Assembly: GCA_024449915.1 (NCBI GenBank)
Contig: JAMZAV010004984.1
Coordinates: forward strand, 26,396-90,395
Origin: Sweltsa coloradensis
Lineage: Eukaryota > Arthropoda > Insecta > Plecoptera > Chloroperlidae
Direction: 5' to 3'
DNA length: 64,000 bases
Shown: piece after piece, positions 24,346 to 37,454 of the stretch
Numbering within the stretch: position 1 is the stretch's first letter
Layout of the letters: every line of letters begins with the position of its first letter
Notes under the pieces: model-generated
What the model was told of the DNA's origin: nothing
What the model saw: the letters and a program-made list of their open reading frames with translations, nothing else
Database searches by the model: none
Position numbers and translations under genes: made by a program

Positions 24346-25656
24346 GTCTGCTAATTTTGGAAAATATAATATGTTACCGAGATATGTGAGAGATATAAAT
24401 AGTGTTGGGGTATAAACAATTAAAGCTAACAAAAAAAGGCAAACATATAATATACCAATGTCTCCTACATAAGCGAGGGAAATAATTTTAAAGTGATTTT
24501 TATGGCTTAACCTTTCTAAATTATCGTGCTCAAATGTCACTTTTATGGGTAAATATAAAACGATAAAAACATACTTGAAGGTTTATTCTATTAATGCATG
24601 TCAACGATAAAATAAAAAAGCGGTTAGAAAATGTTTAACAAAAAAAAAACATTTTTTGGACTATTTTATCATACACAATGAAAGCAATGGTACTTAACGA
24701 CTTATTATAATTTCATCTTCGACTAACTTTGTGTCCGTATCATCCATGAAAAATGTCTTATAATGAGGTACTCCTCAGCTGGTGGAAGAGTTACCACTAA
24801 TAAAAAATTGTCTACGTGACGCACTTGTGATTCCAAACATAGAAATAAATGTACCTTGGCCGGGCAATAATATATTTACTGGAATATTCTAGAAATTGTT
24901 AAGCTTTAGAATTAAATCAGAAATAAATAACCGGAAAAAATAAGAAGTGGAAAGCATTCATTAATATTTGAATTTATCATAATTAATCGTGTTTCATAAT
25001 TCGTACCATTAACTTCATTTTAATTTGTATTATTATTTATAATCAATTTAAGCGATTGTCAACATGTGACAATGGTAGAAATAGGGGTAAATGTATTTTT
25101 ATTGTTATTCTGTGTCTAAATCAAAAGGTAAGTTGTTTTAAAAACAAATAAAGTTATACTACTACAACCAATTTCCTTGTTTGTGTTTACTGAAGAGAGT
25201 ACAACATTGTCTTATTCTCCTGCCAGATAAAACGAGGCAACATTGCAAGATCTTTTGTTAAGTCTAATGGAAATTCAATTAAAAAATAATTAAACAACAA
25301 CGACGTACTAAGCAAGTGGCTCTTTAATGTTTGAAGAGGAACTATTGTTTTGCCAAAAAAATTTTCAAGAAGAAAATTCTATAAACGAGAGAGAACTTTC
25401 TTCAAATCTTAAGGTTAATGGTAAAGGGTTTTTAAAAAATGAGTTATTTTAAGACATGCGTGGTTTATAAAACAGGGTGAAATTTAAGGAGAATGCTGTT
25501 TTGGCAACGTGGTATAGTACTCACACTCACTCACACTCACACGTACTCACACGTATCTTGTTAAATTCTCTTTTTAATTAAAAATTATTAAGCGTAGTGC
25601 ATTTGAAGCAAGCAAACAGCCTTGTTTGCGATGTTTGCCATTCAGTTTTAAACTAA

Positions 25657-25690
<34 letters not shown>

Positions 25691-25743
25691 TCAAAACTCA
25701 TTTCCAACAATGTCGGGTTGAGTGGTGTTCTTCACACCGATAT
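24346..25743. other. AT-rich spacer
   Basis: Only short (actcac) and (aata) tracts near 25520 and 25665. No gene seen. Confidence 0.5.
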
Positions 25744-25791
25744 CTAGGGCACGAAACTATTTTTTGCCGAGATTGCCAGGCTCAGCGTTTC

Positions 25792-25833
<42 letters not shown>

Positions 25834-26075
25834 GTCATCTTCATCCTGCATCATCTGCTTCTCCACCAATTTTCTCCACTCCTTCCTGTCCTCCCACAGC
25901 TTCAATTCCGTCACCTGGTTCCACGATTCACCTCTCTCTTCAACGTCTCCTTCGATCAATCTTCCCCATCTTTCTCTCGGTCTTCCTACTTTTCTTTTAC
26001 CTTCCTCTCCTGCTTCGAAGTCTCGTCTTGGGATCCTATCCATATCCATCCTCTTCATATGACCAAACCATCTTA
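25744..26075 (-). pseudogene. C-terminal tail of a LINE reverse-transcriptase ORF
   Basis: Minus strand encodes RWFGHMKRMD, GKRKVGRPRERW and KLWEDRKEWRKLVEKQM, the widely seen C-terminal tail after the RT domain in many non-LTR retrotransposon polyproteins. It is followed by an Asp run (from a (CAT)n tract) and a stop at 25744. Upstream (higher coordinates) the coding sequence is cut off at the (AAAT)n microsatellite, so RT and endonuclease are missing. A 5'-truncated, dead insertion; the clade is not resolved. Confidence 0.75.
25793..25848. repeat. (CAT)n microsatellite
   Basis: About 14 cat/atc units with a few impure ones at the right, inside the LINE tail. Confidence 0.95.
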
Positions 26076-26118
26076 AATAAAAATAATATAAATAAATAAA
26101 AATAAATATAATAAATAA

Positions 26119-26185
<67 letters not shown>

Positions 26186-26186
26186 G

Positions 26187-26233
<47 letters not shown>

Positions 26234-26236
26234 ATT
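26073..26236. repeat. (AAAT)n microsatellite
   Basis: About 40 aaat units with rare variants. It marks the truncated edge of the LINE tail. Confidence 0.97.
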
Positions 26237-29179
26237 AAATTAAATTTTAAAAAAAGTGGCATTTGTTGTTTATTAACGTAACATTAATTTTAATAATTTT
26301 AATTTTGATAAAACCTTCGGCCTATATACTAACACCTCAACCGCAATACAATTTACATTTGCAAATTTAATTAAACATTTAAAATGTGTCATACAAATGT
26401 GTTTTAGAATAATATTTAGAATCGCGTAAATATCTCAAATATGTTTGCTCTGTTAGAAAATATGTTTCTTCTCTTCTTCGTATTGTTCTTTGTTAGCTAT
26501 CTACTTGTTTCGTTTTATTCTTATTCTTTGCTAGAAAATATCTATCTTCACTTTCTTCTTTTTATTCTTTGCTAGCAATATACTTGTTTCATTCTTATTC
26601 TGAGTCTTGCTTGTGAACACATTTGTTTATTCTTCTGTCTGTTATCCTTTTCTTTCAATAGTTTTACTATTGAAGTACACAAAGCAATTATCTATTTTCC
26701 ATGGTTATAGTCTTAAAATAATTATATGATCAATAAATTATAGATTATATATCTTTCTCATTTTTTAAATGATAAAATAAATAATTTCATCTCGAACATT
26801 CATCGTATTAATTTATATTTGTATTTTTTTTATATACAATTATTAAAATAATTAGTTTTAAAGAGTTAAACGGTGATTTTATCCGTCATTGACGAGAAAC
26901 ACAATTTCAACAATATTGAAGGGAGTGTCAATCCTCCGTGTGCCTAAACGGGGAAATCTTGACAGATGGTAAAATAGGAATCTTTTTATGGTTTTAGCCC
27001 TATTTTCCTCATTGTGATTTTTACGAGCTTGCGTGCCAGGATGCCTCTAAACTTTCTCGTAAAAATCACGTAAAAGGATGATATGCTTCAAAATTGAGAG
27101 GATTATTTGAGCTTCTAGTAAATTTGAAAGGGCTTTCACTTCACACCCAACTAAGAAATCATAGTCTGTGTTTTAGCAGCTTAAAGCATGCCTATCACTG
27201 CACTTAGAGTTTTAGGGGTGGTTGTTGGGGTGTGGTTGGGGATGCCGAAAGTATAGATATAACAATATGACTGTAACAAATAAGCGTATTTTATTATGCC
27301 CATTAACATATAACGAATACATTGGAACAGGTGGCAAATACACTTAGTAATATACTCGGGGACAACTTTATAGCTCAAACATACTTTTTATTGATCTACA
27401 CACATCTACTTTTAACAAAGTAATAGTTAGGAATAATACCAACACTCTTATTAAAAATTGATTGTTTCCCTTTATATATATGTAATTTTCCATTTCAAAT
27501 TAAAATTACGGATTTTTTCATCGTGTATACAACTTCAAAATTATGATTTAATTCGTATTTGAATTTAGTTTCAATCTTTTTGACATAATTTACTTCTCTC
27601 GTAAAACATGAATTAAATCATCTTTAAGGAATAAAATTAGTAGAGGTGATAAATATATTGAATATTGTTGATAAGGCCGCATACCAATAACTTATGGTCC
27701 GGATGTGTTGTCATCACTTAGCGAATCGAAGATTTATACACCCGAATACTCAACTTGAACAAGACGATATGAAAGTTAACAGAAGAAGAAGATGGATTCA
27801 CGATATTGAAGGTCGCTCCGCGATACCACGGCTCTTGAGCTTGTAATAGATTCAAGTACAATGTATCCACACTTCAATATATCGACACGGTTTAACAAGT
27901 TCGAATACTAACTGGTACACTCGCGAACATGAATCATGTATTTTTTGGAGTAAAATAAGATTTCTGTTTTGTTGGAAAGTTTGTTTAACTAGTTAATTTT
28001 AACTCACTTTATTTAAACCTTTATTTCAGATCGGTTATTTAAGAAATACAAAATCAAATAAGTACATTTTATATAGACGTTAACAAGTTAATACTTAATC
28101 AATAAATTATATTGAACATAGAGTAAAGTTTTACTATTTTATTGTTATAAGGTTTAATATATGTAATTACTTGTAACAGATTCCTTGTAACACACACATT
28201 CTAAGGTCGTATCTACAACCTGCATTTTTAATCTTTTCGTTGGCATTTAGGTATTTAATTTGACACAGAGAATTTTTTGTATTTAAAGGTACTCTTAATA
28301 AAAACATAAATATAGTTCTGTATTTTTTTTTCGCGAGTCAAACTAAGAGATTACCTACGCCAAAAGACGTGCTCATTATTAGTAAGGTACTATTTTACGA
28401 GCTAAAAATAACCAATACATAAACAAATTTTTGAGGTATTGGCGCAATTGAAATTTGACTAAATCATTCGAAATTTAATAAAAGTAATTGTAAATAAATC
28501 AATAAATCAATACATACAAATAAAATCAATTCCAGTGACTAACACAGTAAAATAAAACTAATAATGTTTTGTTTCCATCATATTTCACCTGAACTTAGTT
28601 AATGTTTGTCTTGAGAAGGTTGGACATTACGATTCCTGTGTTAAATTTATTCAAATAGTCCTCTATCATATACCATTTCGCTCAATTTTCTATACCAATA
28701 AGCAATTCCATCCGAGTATATTGAAAAATCTAGTGGCCAAGTGCCAGTGGTGCGTTTTATGGATTTAGGAAACGAATTCAATAGCAAAAAACTTTGAATC
28801 ATAACGACAATCTAAATCAGATCTCTCAATACTCGATATGTGATTTTCATCCAGGAATGACCTCGAAAGTAATAGGAAGTAATGATTAAATATACTCTTG
28901 GTATCAACTATAGATCTTCTTTTCTAGCTGTCGAATACTTCTCTGACTTCGAATTGATTGTTGAGGCGGCTGAGAAACGTTCAACTTTAATTCAATAACA
29001 GTGGAACAAAGTTCGTGTTGTATGATAAAGTTTGATTTGTATCTAAGTTTATTAGTGGTGTTTTATCTCGACTTTAGCCACTAAGAGAAAACTCTTATCA
29101 TTGTATGTTGTCATATCAATTATTAATGGAGCAAAGTTCGCCAATATGCATCGCTGTCCTGTCCAACCGTCTGCGTCTG
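26237..29179. other. AT-rich spacer, nothing recognised
   Basis: No repeat, tRNA-like core or coding signal identified. Confidence 0.45.
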
Positions 29180-29255
29180 TCAGGTCCCGCGATAAAATCC
29201 GAACATCACCTGTGATTGACATTTCCCAGCAACTAGGAAGGAGGGATATCTTTAA

Positions 29256-29273
29256 ACCCGGCACTTCCACCAA
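29256..29273 (-). other. tRNA-3'-end-like 18-mer
   Basis: acccggcacttccaccaa, a one-mismatch copy of the motif at 49538, 50121, 51777 and 51833. Confidence 0.5.
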
Positions 29274-31064
29274 GTGATTTAAACGTAGAAAAAGTTATAT
29301 AATGACGGTAAGTTTCCCCTTAATGTTGTTCTCTTGTATCCATGCCTCTTATGAATAGTCTAAAAAAATATAAATTTTCAGTAAAGACATGACGGTACGA
29401 AAATAATTCGTTTAGTGTAGTTAACTATTTAAATAAATAAAATCAAATAAATTCGTATTAAGAGTCCACCCCACTGTACAATCGTTGTTGACAACTTTTT
29501 AGGGTTCCCGGATTAGTTTTAAATATGGAAAGTAATGTATTTGTCGGCTTGATGAAAATATTAGGATGTTACTATGTTTTCTTCAGGAGTGACAGTTTAG
29601 AAGATTTAATCTGTTGATATTTAATATTTATTCACATATTTAACAATGTGGTATTGACTTTAGTATACAGTTTATTTGTTCAAAACATGAGCGGAGCACA
29701 TGCATTTCTACCCACTATGAATAAAATACAATCCTTGGCGTAGCTTTCGATAATTTTGTTCGTTCGAAATCCAAACCACATCAAGAGAACATTTTTGTTC
29801 ATAGTCATCATTTATTTTTGTGGGCGAAAGAAAAACTGCCCTTTCTTTTCTCTGACATGCCTTCAGTCATGGTTAAGCCTTTTCCGATTCACCGTTAAGG
29901 CTCGTGGTCTTGTCAAAATGTCAATATATGAACACTCGAATGAGAGCGGAGATGTGAAATGAGTTTCTTGAGCTTGAAACTCAGACCGACGTTTTATATT
30001 TTCTTCGCTGTATTAGGAGCTTATACAACCATCGCTTTGTTTTAAAATCTTCGAAAATTAAAAACAATATGTGTGCATTTGGATTTGCTTGAACAAAAAA
30101 ATTATTAAAGGATCTTTATTGTTTAGTGAGGAGTTTGAAGAGTGAATAACTAGAAAAAGTAAATGAAAATCAATATGGGTTTATCTTTTACATAGTCTTT
30201 GTTTGACATGTGGAAACATCACTTTTGTTAAATTCAAACGAAAAGGCGTAACATGAAAAAAATAACACATCATTATAAATATAGTCTACAATCACTAAAT
30301 GATATAATATGAATTTTCAATTCATTATAAATGTTCTGAAATAATTTTAATTACATCTGTTAGCTTAATATAAAACGGAGATTTGGCATTTACAGTACTT
30401 TTCATTTCGTTTCTTGTTTTCCGCTAACAAATAGCTAACAAAGCACGTAACCCTATAGTAGTGATTACAAGATAGCGTTCTGGACCGAGGCAAGAGTTGT
30501 TATTTCCGGTATGGCTGTTATGGGGGAGCAGCGAAAATACCTGTTGACCGTATGGTCATGGTCACCAACATCATCACACTGTTGAGATACACCACCGTAT
30601 ATTGTGGTCCCGGGATAATCCTGTGCATTCTATTTGGTACATCATGAGTTCGTTTCCTTGACTCCATACAATATAATCGTGAATGCATTTCTCACCCTTG
30701 TACTCTGGTGTGGTGATGCCGACTGGTGGGACTCGAACCTGGGACCTAGGTGTTTCTTGCTGGCCACTCCCGAGCAGATCATCCAGCTCTTGTTACTTGC
30801 CGCCCTCCACTGGCTTCCCGAGCGTAACTCTCACTCCAATGGTCATGCTCAGCTCCCGACTTAAGACTCCCGTTCCCGTGTACGCAACCACCAAAATCAG
30901 ATGATGTTTGGCTAGGCATTAGCCACATACTTGACAATATTGCATTTCATTTTAGATTTTTCAATTGATTTGATAAACAAATAAAAGTGCGTAATTAATA
31001 TAAATAAATTTATAAATTAAATTAAATAAATAAAATAATATAAATTAAATATTAAATGCTTATT
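29274..31064. other. Spacer with one weak tRNA-like B box
   Basis: Around 30725-30745 the minus strand reads aggttcgagtcccaccagtc, a B-box-like core without a convincing A box. Otherwise nothing recognised. Confidence 0.4.
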
Positions 31065-31195
31065 GTGTGGCTCGTTGGTCTTTGTGTGGCCTCATTGGTC
31101 TTGTGTGACTCGTTGGTCTTTGTGTGGCCTCATTGGTATTGTGTGGCTCGTTGGTCTTTGTGTGGCCTCATTGGTATTGTGTGGCTCGTTGGTCT
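31065..31195 (+). repeat. 38-bp tandem repeat of the SINE S4 head
   Basis: gtggctcgttggtctt recurs at 31067, 31105, 31143 and 31181 (exactly 38 bp apart). Each unit has two 19-bp halves (gtggctcgttggtctt and gtggcctcattggt). The last copy is the 5' end of the tRNA-like head. Confidence 0.85.
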
Positions 31196-31445
31196 TGTGG
31201 TTAGCGTATCTGCTTCCAAAGCAGAAGGTCCAGGGTTCAATTCCCGCCACAGTCAGAAGTTTTTTAACTACTGATTTGGACTTGAGTCACTGTCCATACC
31301 ACTGATTGCTATATTTCCTACTAAAAATATCGATCTTTGGTTTTTTATCGCTCACTCGTCGATTGAGTCAGGGCCTACAGGGTTGGCTTGGTCGCTTTGA
31401 TTTACTGTCCCCCACTGAAAATCAGTTCTATAACTAAGTGGGTAT
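31180..31445 (+). repeat. SINE family S4, tRNA-Trp-like head
   Basis: Head 31180-31251 has an acceptor-like tgtggc/gccaca pairing, a perfect anticodon stem tctgc/gcaga around loop ttccaaa (anticodon CCA, Trp) and a B box gggttcaattccc. The body shares cagaagtttttta, a ggcctacagggttggcttgg block and aaaatcagttct..aagtggg with 52009-52405. Confidence 0.75.
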
Positions 31446-32668
31446 TATTTATATATTTTAATATTTTTGAAGTAATTCAAAATTAATAATGGCACAAAAT
31501 TATTAAATATTTGGATAATTTTTACTAAATAAATTCAAAACAAAATAAGAAAGAAAATACGTTCTGTGTATAATCAGTATTATTAAGTTTGATATAGCGT
31601 AGTAATAACTAGGGAACGCTCAGTTGGACGCGTTGATAAGCGAGCACGTGCTATAGCTAGACCCACATTGCACATTTTTTTTAATTTTAAAATTTGCGAC
31701 GTTCGCTGTCCACAGGGCCATGTTTCCTATATTATTTATTATTGCCAAGGTATTTGGGTAAACCCGTGTGTAAACTTTTACTTTGTGGATAAAATCCACC
31801 GCCATCTAGAGGACCTTGACTCCTTGGGAAAACTATTTAAACTCTTTAGTGACAAATAATACACTCTTCCTCGAAAGTATTTTGATTACTTCTAGGTGGC
31901 AGTGCATTAGAAACTTCACGCGTCTTTTCGTTACCATGGCAACGTTCCTTTTGTTATAATGTAATTTCCATCTACACTACTTATCGGATCAAAATAAAAT
32001 TAACATATTCGTGACCGGACGGACATTCTAAATGATTTGGCCACCTCAGATTTTGTCGCCGTTTAGTTTGAAAAAAAAACTTTCGATTAACTTTAATGTA
32101 ACTTTTTAACTTTTTGAACGATTTTGCCACAAAACTAATGGCATTCAATCGAGAACAAAGCTTTCGGATGGTCAAAATTTCAACTCGATCCGAGCCTCCG
32201 TTCGAACGTTATGGCGAGACATACAAACAAACAAACAAAAAAAAACAAAAAAAAAACAAAACTAAACGAGTGACAAATTTTTCCGGCAGAGTCAAATGGA
32301 AACGGTCGCTTAATAATATTTAAAATAAAATAACAATAATTTATTTCTTTTCGCTGATGTTTTGCCGCACACACCGATCCTACGAGCCAAACATCAATGC
32401 GATATGACAATTCTAGGTGTTTGTCTCACTCGAGAAAAATTGTGTGTGACACTATCCACCATGGCTTTAGGATATCCCTACCAGTAGACCACCCTTTGGC
32501 GACGAGTTCGTTTGAAGAGAAGCCAACAATAATTATACACGCGCTAAGCAGCTGGTAGTTCTCATTGCAGCGGAATAGCCGTTGGTCCAATGCGACAGAG
32601 ACGTCAACAATAGTTGCGACCTAAGCTTTGATATAAGGCCACGGCTATGCTGACCCAGAAGTTCTAGA
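31446..32668. other. Spacer, nothing certain
   Basis: 32220-32265 is an (aaac)-like A-rich tract. 31960-32230 has the look of a decayed non-autonomous transposon but I found no partner copy. Confidence 0.4.
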
Positions 32669-32850
32669 GTTGTTAGTTATCATCAATCATCAATCATCAA
32701 TCATCGGTCGCCAATCGCTAATCATCGACCATCAAACTTCAAATGCCAATCGACCATCATCCATCAATCACCAATAACCAATCATCAATCAGTCATCAAA
32801 CACCAGTCATCTAGATCAATCGCCAACTTCGATTATCGATTGTCAATTAA
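32669..32850. repeat. Degenerate (atcatca)-type minisatellite
   Basis: Irregular repeats of aatcatc / accatc units of 7-8 bp over ~180 bp. Confidence 0.7.
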
Positions 32851-33989
32851 TCGTTCTAGTGACCAACAAAGTTTTTGTTATGATTTTAAAATTATCCTTG
32901 ATATATTTGTCAGTATTCAAAACTGTACGTACTTAACTTTCGCAAACGTAAGTTATGATAAACAAACTAATCGCTGTGTTATGGTGACAGTGCGGACGAA
33001 CTCGCTTGTGCGTCTAATTCAGCTAACTTCACATACATTCTGAACCACTTTTCAACCTCCAATTTGCACACAGCGTTTTTGAAATTGGTTTACAAAGGTG
33101 AAAATGGAGCGATTAGAGCATATTTCTACATTTCTATTTGTCCCCAACGCAAGCTTGGGAAATTACTACAAATTACCTGTTTGCATGGTGTCATATTTAC
33201 GGTCAGTTACTAAATAACTGAAGCAATATTTGGAAAATGTGTTCTGATCGCGCCACAGACATATTTTTATTTGACATTTTGGTGCAAAACATAACTCGAC
33301 AGGACAAACTATGAAGCCTCAGACTGAACCTCTGCGTTCTGCGTCAGAGCCTGGTTTGCTCGAGCGCATCCAACAGTCTTAAATAAATACGAGTAGGTTC
33401 CGCTCTTTTCATGGGAATTCAACGTAAATAAATCAACAACTACCCCCCCTCACCACTCTCTCACAAACATCAACCAAAATGAGCGTTATTTTTTAAACGC
33501 AATCTGCTAAACGATCAATGTGTTATTAATGAGGCTTCAATTGCACATGATAAAATGATAAACATATTAAAAATAAAGTTCAAAATGCCTGCTTCCTCGT
33601 AAATCAGCCACATGCTGGACGTTCTAGTATCTCAGACCAATGCATGTCAGGTTAGTGTATCGTCTTAACGTCCCGTATTTCTCTCAAAGGTTTAGAATTC
33701 CTGAAGAACAATCAACGTTAATCTGAAGGCGCACGTACTTTTAATATTTACATCATAATTCGCAAACGAAATATTACGAGGAATTAAAGGGGCTATAACT
33801 ATCCCTTTAATGTATTATTGTTTCCAAGTATTTTGTAACAATACTAATCGAAAATTACCATTAAACATATTTTAATCTTTAAACTCTGACGCTAGGATGT
33901 TCTTAATTAACACGCTCTGAAATTTGTATAATAGATTATGTTTCTACCGAATTATCAAGTATGAATACAAGGTTTTTAAAATAATTGGG
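32851..33989. other. Spacer, nothing recognised
   Basis: No gene or repeat signal noticed. Confidence 0.45.
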
Positions 33990-34230
33990 AGATGAGAAGT
34001 GATTGGCTGAAAACTATGTTATCTTTCAGTAATGACAGCAACGTGGCAGTCTTCTGTTTGATTTATGTCATGGCTCTCAACAATCACAATATTAGCTGTT
34101 TAGTAAGAGTTTGTCTAAGGCCCCGATAGCTCAGTTGGTAGACATCGGTTCGAAGAGCTGGAGGTTCTGGGTTCCATCCCCAGTCGGGGCAAACTTTTAC
34201 GACAATTGTTATCATTCAATAATAACAATT
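33990..34230 (+). repeat. tRNA-like repeat, family T1, best copy
   Basis: 34120-34190 has perfectly pairing acceptor arms (gccccga / tcggggc), a perfect T arm (ctggg ttccatc cccag) and an A-box-like tagctcagttggtaga. The D-arm 3' strand and anticodon arm are damaged, so it is not a working tRNA. Sequence 34020-34119 upstream also matches the copy at 8893-9084, as does the tail. Confidence 0.75.
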
Positions 34231-34821
34231 ATAATAAAACTATCTATTTTTAAAGTAGCACACAACTGACTCGATAAGGATATTAATAGAATTACATAGA
34301 ATATCATTTAACTCTTTTTTGGGGTCTTATAACCTGGCAGCGGTAAAAAATACACATTGCATTTGGCGGACTAATGGTACAATTTGAAACATTTTAACCC
34401 CTCTTCTCAACCACTTGCAAATTATTAACGCCAACTCCAGGAACGATTACACCCGGGAAAGTTTATGATTGTTAAGAAAGTAATCTCTATCCATCGCCGG
34501 CCATCAATATCTAATGGCAGTAGACCTACCCTAGACTCGTTACTTTCTTTTAGCGGGGAGTAATTTAATCAAGGAGTTCGATGGTTTGGTGTGAGGCAGA
34601 CTTTTCGACTATCGGGATATAAATAACATCGTACAGTGAAAGCGAATGCTTGTTGGTAGCTGAGTAATTTAGATCAGTAGAATAAGTGATATATGAAGCA
34701 ATATACAACAAGAACGGAAGACTTACACTCATTGTTTATGTGTATGTAAGAAAATTTAATTTGTTTATCATTCCCCATTTACAAATTATTAAATATTTTT
34801 CAGGTCGGGTAGAGCATTAGC
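34231..34821. other. Spacer, nothing recognised
   Basis: No signal noticed. Confidence 0.45.
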
Positions 34822-35086
34822 TTGTCTAGTTGCCGGGGAGCTGACGCACTCTGTAGCTTGCTTATCAAGTCCCCTTCTGTTGTTGCCGGGGAGCTGACGC
34901 AGTCTGCAGCTTGCTTATCAAGTCCTCTGTCTAGTTGCCGGGGAGCTGACGCAGTCTGCAGCTTGCTTATCAAGTCCTCTGTCTAGTTGCCGGGGAGCTG
35001 ACGCACTCTGCTGCTTGCTTATCAAGACCTCTGTCTAGTTGCCGGGGAGCTGACGCACACTGCAGCTTGCCTAGAAAGTCCTCTGG
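34822..35086. repeat. 52-bp minisatellite, 5 copies
   Basis: ttgccggggagctgacgca starts copies at 34830, 34883, 34935, 34987 and 35039. Units are nearly identical; first and last are the most diverged. Confidence 0.95.
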
Positions 35087-36212
35087 TCGTCCCACCATCT
35101 CTGCCCTCTACTGAATTTCATTTGTTAATTCAATCTTTATTTTGGTATTTCTTTTAACCATTATATATTTTAGATATTAATGTGATTTGAATTTATCGTG
35201 GGCAACCTGTCCACGGACAATTTTATGACCGCTTTCATATGACTTATTAGGTATTTTGGTCTAGAATACGACCAAGAAAAAATTTGGAGACAACTTTTAC
35301 AAATGACAACAGCATTTAATGCTAGGAGAAAGCTAGCTATTTGTAAACAGTGTATTTGGTTTGAAGAATGACATAAAATGTATGCAATAATGCTAATGAC
35401 AAGTACAATAATTGAACAAAATCATATTTATTAAATAAATATCAAATTTTTTCCTTTTCTGAAATTTTCAAAATTGATTTGGCTCGTAACATTATGTTTT
35501 GTGATTATTAACATAGCACACATTTCCATATGTTCTTGCCTAAATTTAGTTATCGATAAGAAAAATTTAAAATGTGACTACACGAAATGTAAAATTGCCA
35601 AAATTAGTTGGAGTGTGTGTGATAGATGGCGTCAGTGGCTGTGTACTGGACTGACTGTTTGATCGCTCCTTCTGAACCAGAGGTGGTTTCGGTGCGAACT
35701 TCGTAGGCAGCAACCAACTGCTGAATGAACCTTATAACTTTTGCAATTACACACAAAGTTACCCTATCAGATTTCGATTGCCATTTCTATCTCGGCTGCG
35801 TGAAACCTTCACCTTATAACTTGGGATATATCGACCGATTCTAGTCGTGAATTGTTTCGTTTCACATTATTCCATTATAGCATAGGAAAAGTGTTTTTGA
35901 AGATTTCAGTTAGTAGATTACTGGAAGATAAAGAATGAGTGTATGCTAAACGGTATTTTTGCCGATGATTCTACAGAACTGTTATGGCCAAACAGTTCAT
36001 TCTCTTTATCGAAATTAATTTATAAAACGCAATCGTTTGTAATAAATACAACGTATAATTTATACAATTCATAGCACAATTCCACAAAGGATTTCATAAA
36101 CATAACATATCGCAATGAAATTAAGCGTCAGAGTTTACCACTAGAGTCACAAAAAAGATTACAAACTGCGTGTGTAGAATGTACCTCGATAATATAGATA
36201 TTTTACATGAAG
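35087..36212. other. Spacer, nothing recognised
   Basis: No signal noticed. Confidence 0.45.
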
Positions 36213-36313
36213 ATCAATCCAGAAATTACAAAATCCATTTCAGAGGGGTTTCGAACCCAGGTTTTCCAATTGCCGGTCATATGCTTTACCCCTAAGCTAT
36301 TGAGGCGGTTTAA
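36213..36313 (-). repeat. SINE family S2 copy
   Basis: Minus strand has an A-box side (caatagcttaggggtaaagc), a B box (tgggttcgaaacccc) and tail attttgtaatttctggatt shared with 53049-53142. Confidence 0.65.
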
Positions 36314-37454
36314 TTAATAACTTCTCGATTGTTGGTGCTTATTTATTAAAGGTTCACCGAAGCATGGGTAGTTTGGGAAAATGCTCTGCTGTGGATAAAA
36401 TTTAAGATACCTTGGAGGAACAAGCGGTACAACTAATTCTGGTTTGTTGTAAGAACATGTTTTAGAATACTTATTTTCATAAGCAGTGTAATTAAATTAC
36501 TTATAAGATACTTTCAAGTGGAATTAATTGTTTTATCGTGACGTCGTGACATATTTCTCAAATAAACAGAACATATTATTAACAAAGCTAAGCCTTCCTT
36601 GCTATGTCAAGCTATGGCAGGCCCTACCCCAGCCCACACTTCTGCTTTTAGTCATGTTTTGAATTGTTGGCTACAACTTACTAACAATCCACACCAGCGA
36701 TTTGACTCAAGCAGGAGATAAGTGTGGGTTCAGTTTGAACGGTGTCAAATGGACATTCATTGAAACATTTACAACGGTCTAATCAAAAGTCGGAACCACA
36801 TCGAGATATAGTAGGTTTTGAACAGGTTTTCAAAATTACACGATTTATTTCGTACTTTGTGTAATTTGTTTAATCATTTTTTCAAAACAACCCACATATT
36901 TGTATTTCCCGTCTGACGTCGCTAGAAGAGTACGGGCAGCTTTCACGCCCTAAAGAACGGGCCACACTGAATAGTTCACATCCAAAGTGAAGTATTTTCA
37001 CTTCACACATTCGTAGTTAACAAGTTCACTCTTCTCTCATATTATGAGGCATCCGACACTTGGGGTATGCGTTGTACGTCTGGCGTCTATTGCATTATGC
37101 AGGTCCCGTCTTCGTCGTTAATTCAACTCTGCTAAACATTTTCATGCTAGCTAATAGAAATACAAACGGGTGTACGTGTTGGTGGAACTAGTACGCATAC
37201 GTGTACTGTACGAGAGGCAAGAGGGAGGAATAATGCACGGTTCAGTTCGTAACACGTGGTAAAATTAGTGTAATTTCCCCTCTCCCCCCGTCAGATTAGT
37301 TGAAAATATTGTAAGTAAATATTCTCTTCACTCTTCCTGTGGGTCTTTCTTGATTGCGGGAAATATGTAACCAAAACTTAACGAGATCTGCAACTAACCG
37401 TTTATTAATTTTTAATAAGGTTGTTATCGAAAGCAGGATACAAGGTGGAAGTTT
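36314..37454. other. Spacer, nothing recognised
   Basis: No signal noticed. Confidence 0.45.

Noticed and set aside
25722..26099. 125-codon plus frame with a His run
   Set aside because: Opposite-strand shadow of the LINE tail and (CAT)n.
31180..31251. Functional tRNA-Trp gene
   Set aside because: The T arm pairs poorly (three of five) and a shared body with a second copy marks it as a SINE.
34120..34190. Functional tRNA gene
   Set aside because: D-arm 3' strand and anticodon arm do not fold; a matching repeat copy exists at 8.9 kb.
34822..35086. CRISPR-like array
   Set aside because: Copies are contiguous with no unique spacers, and the context is eukaryotic.
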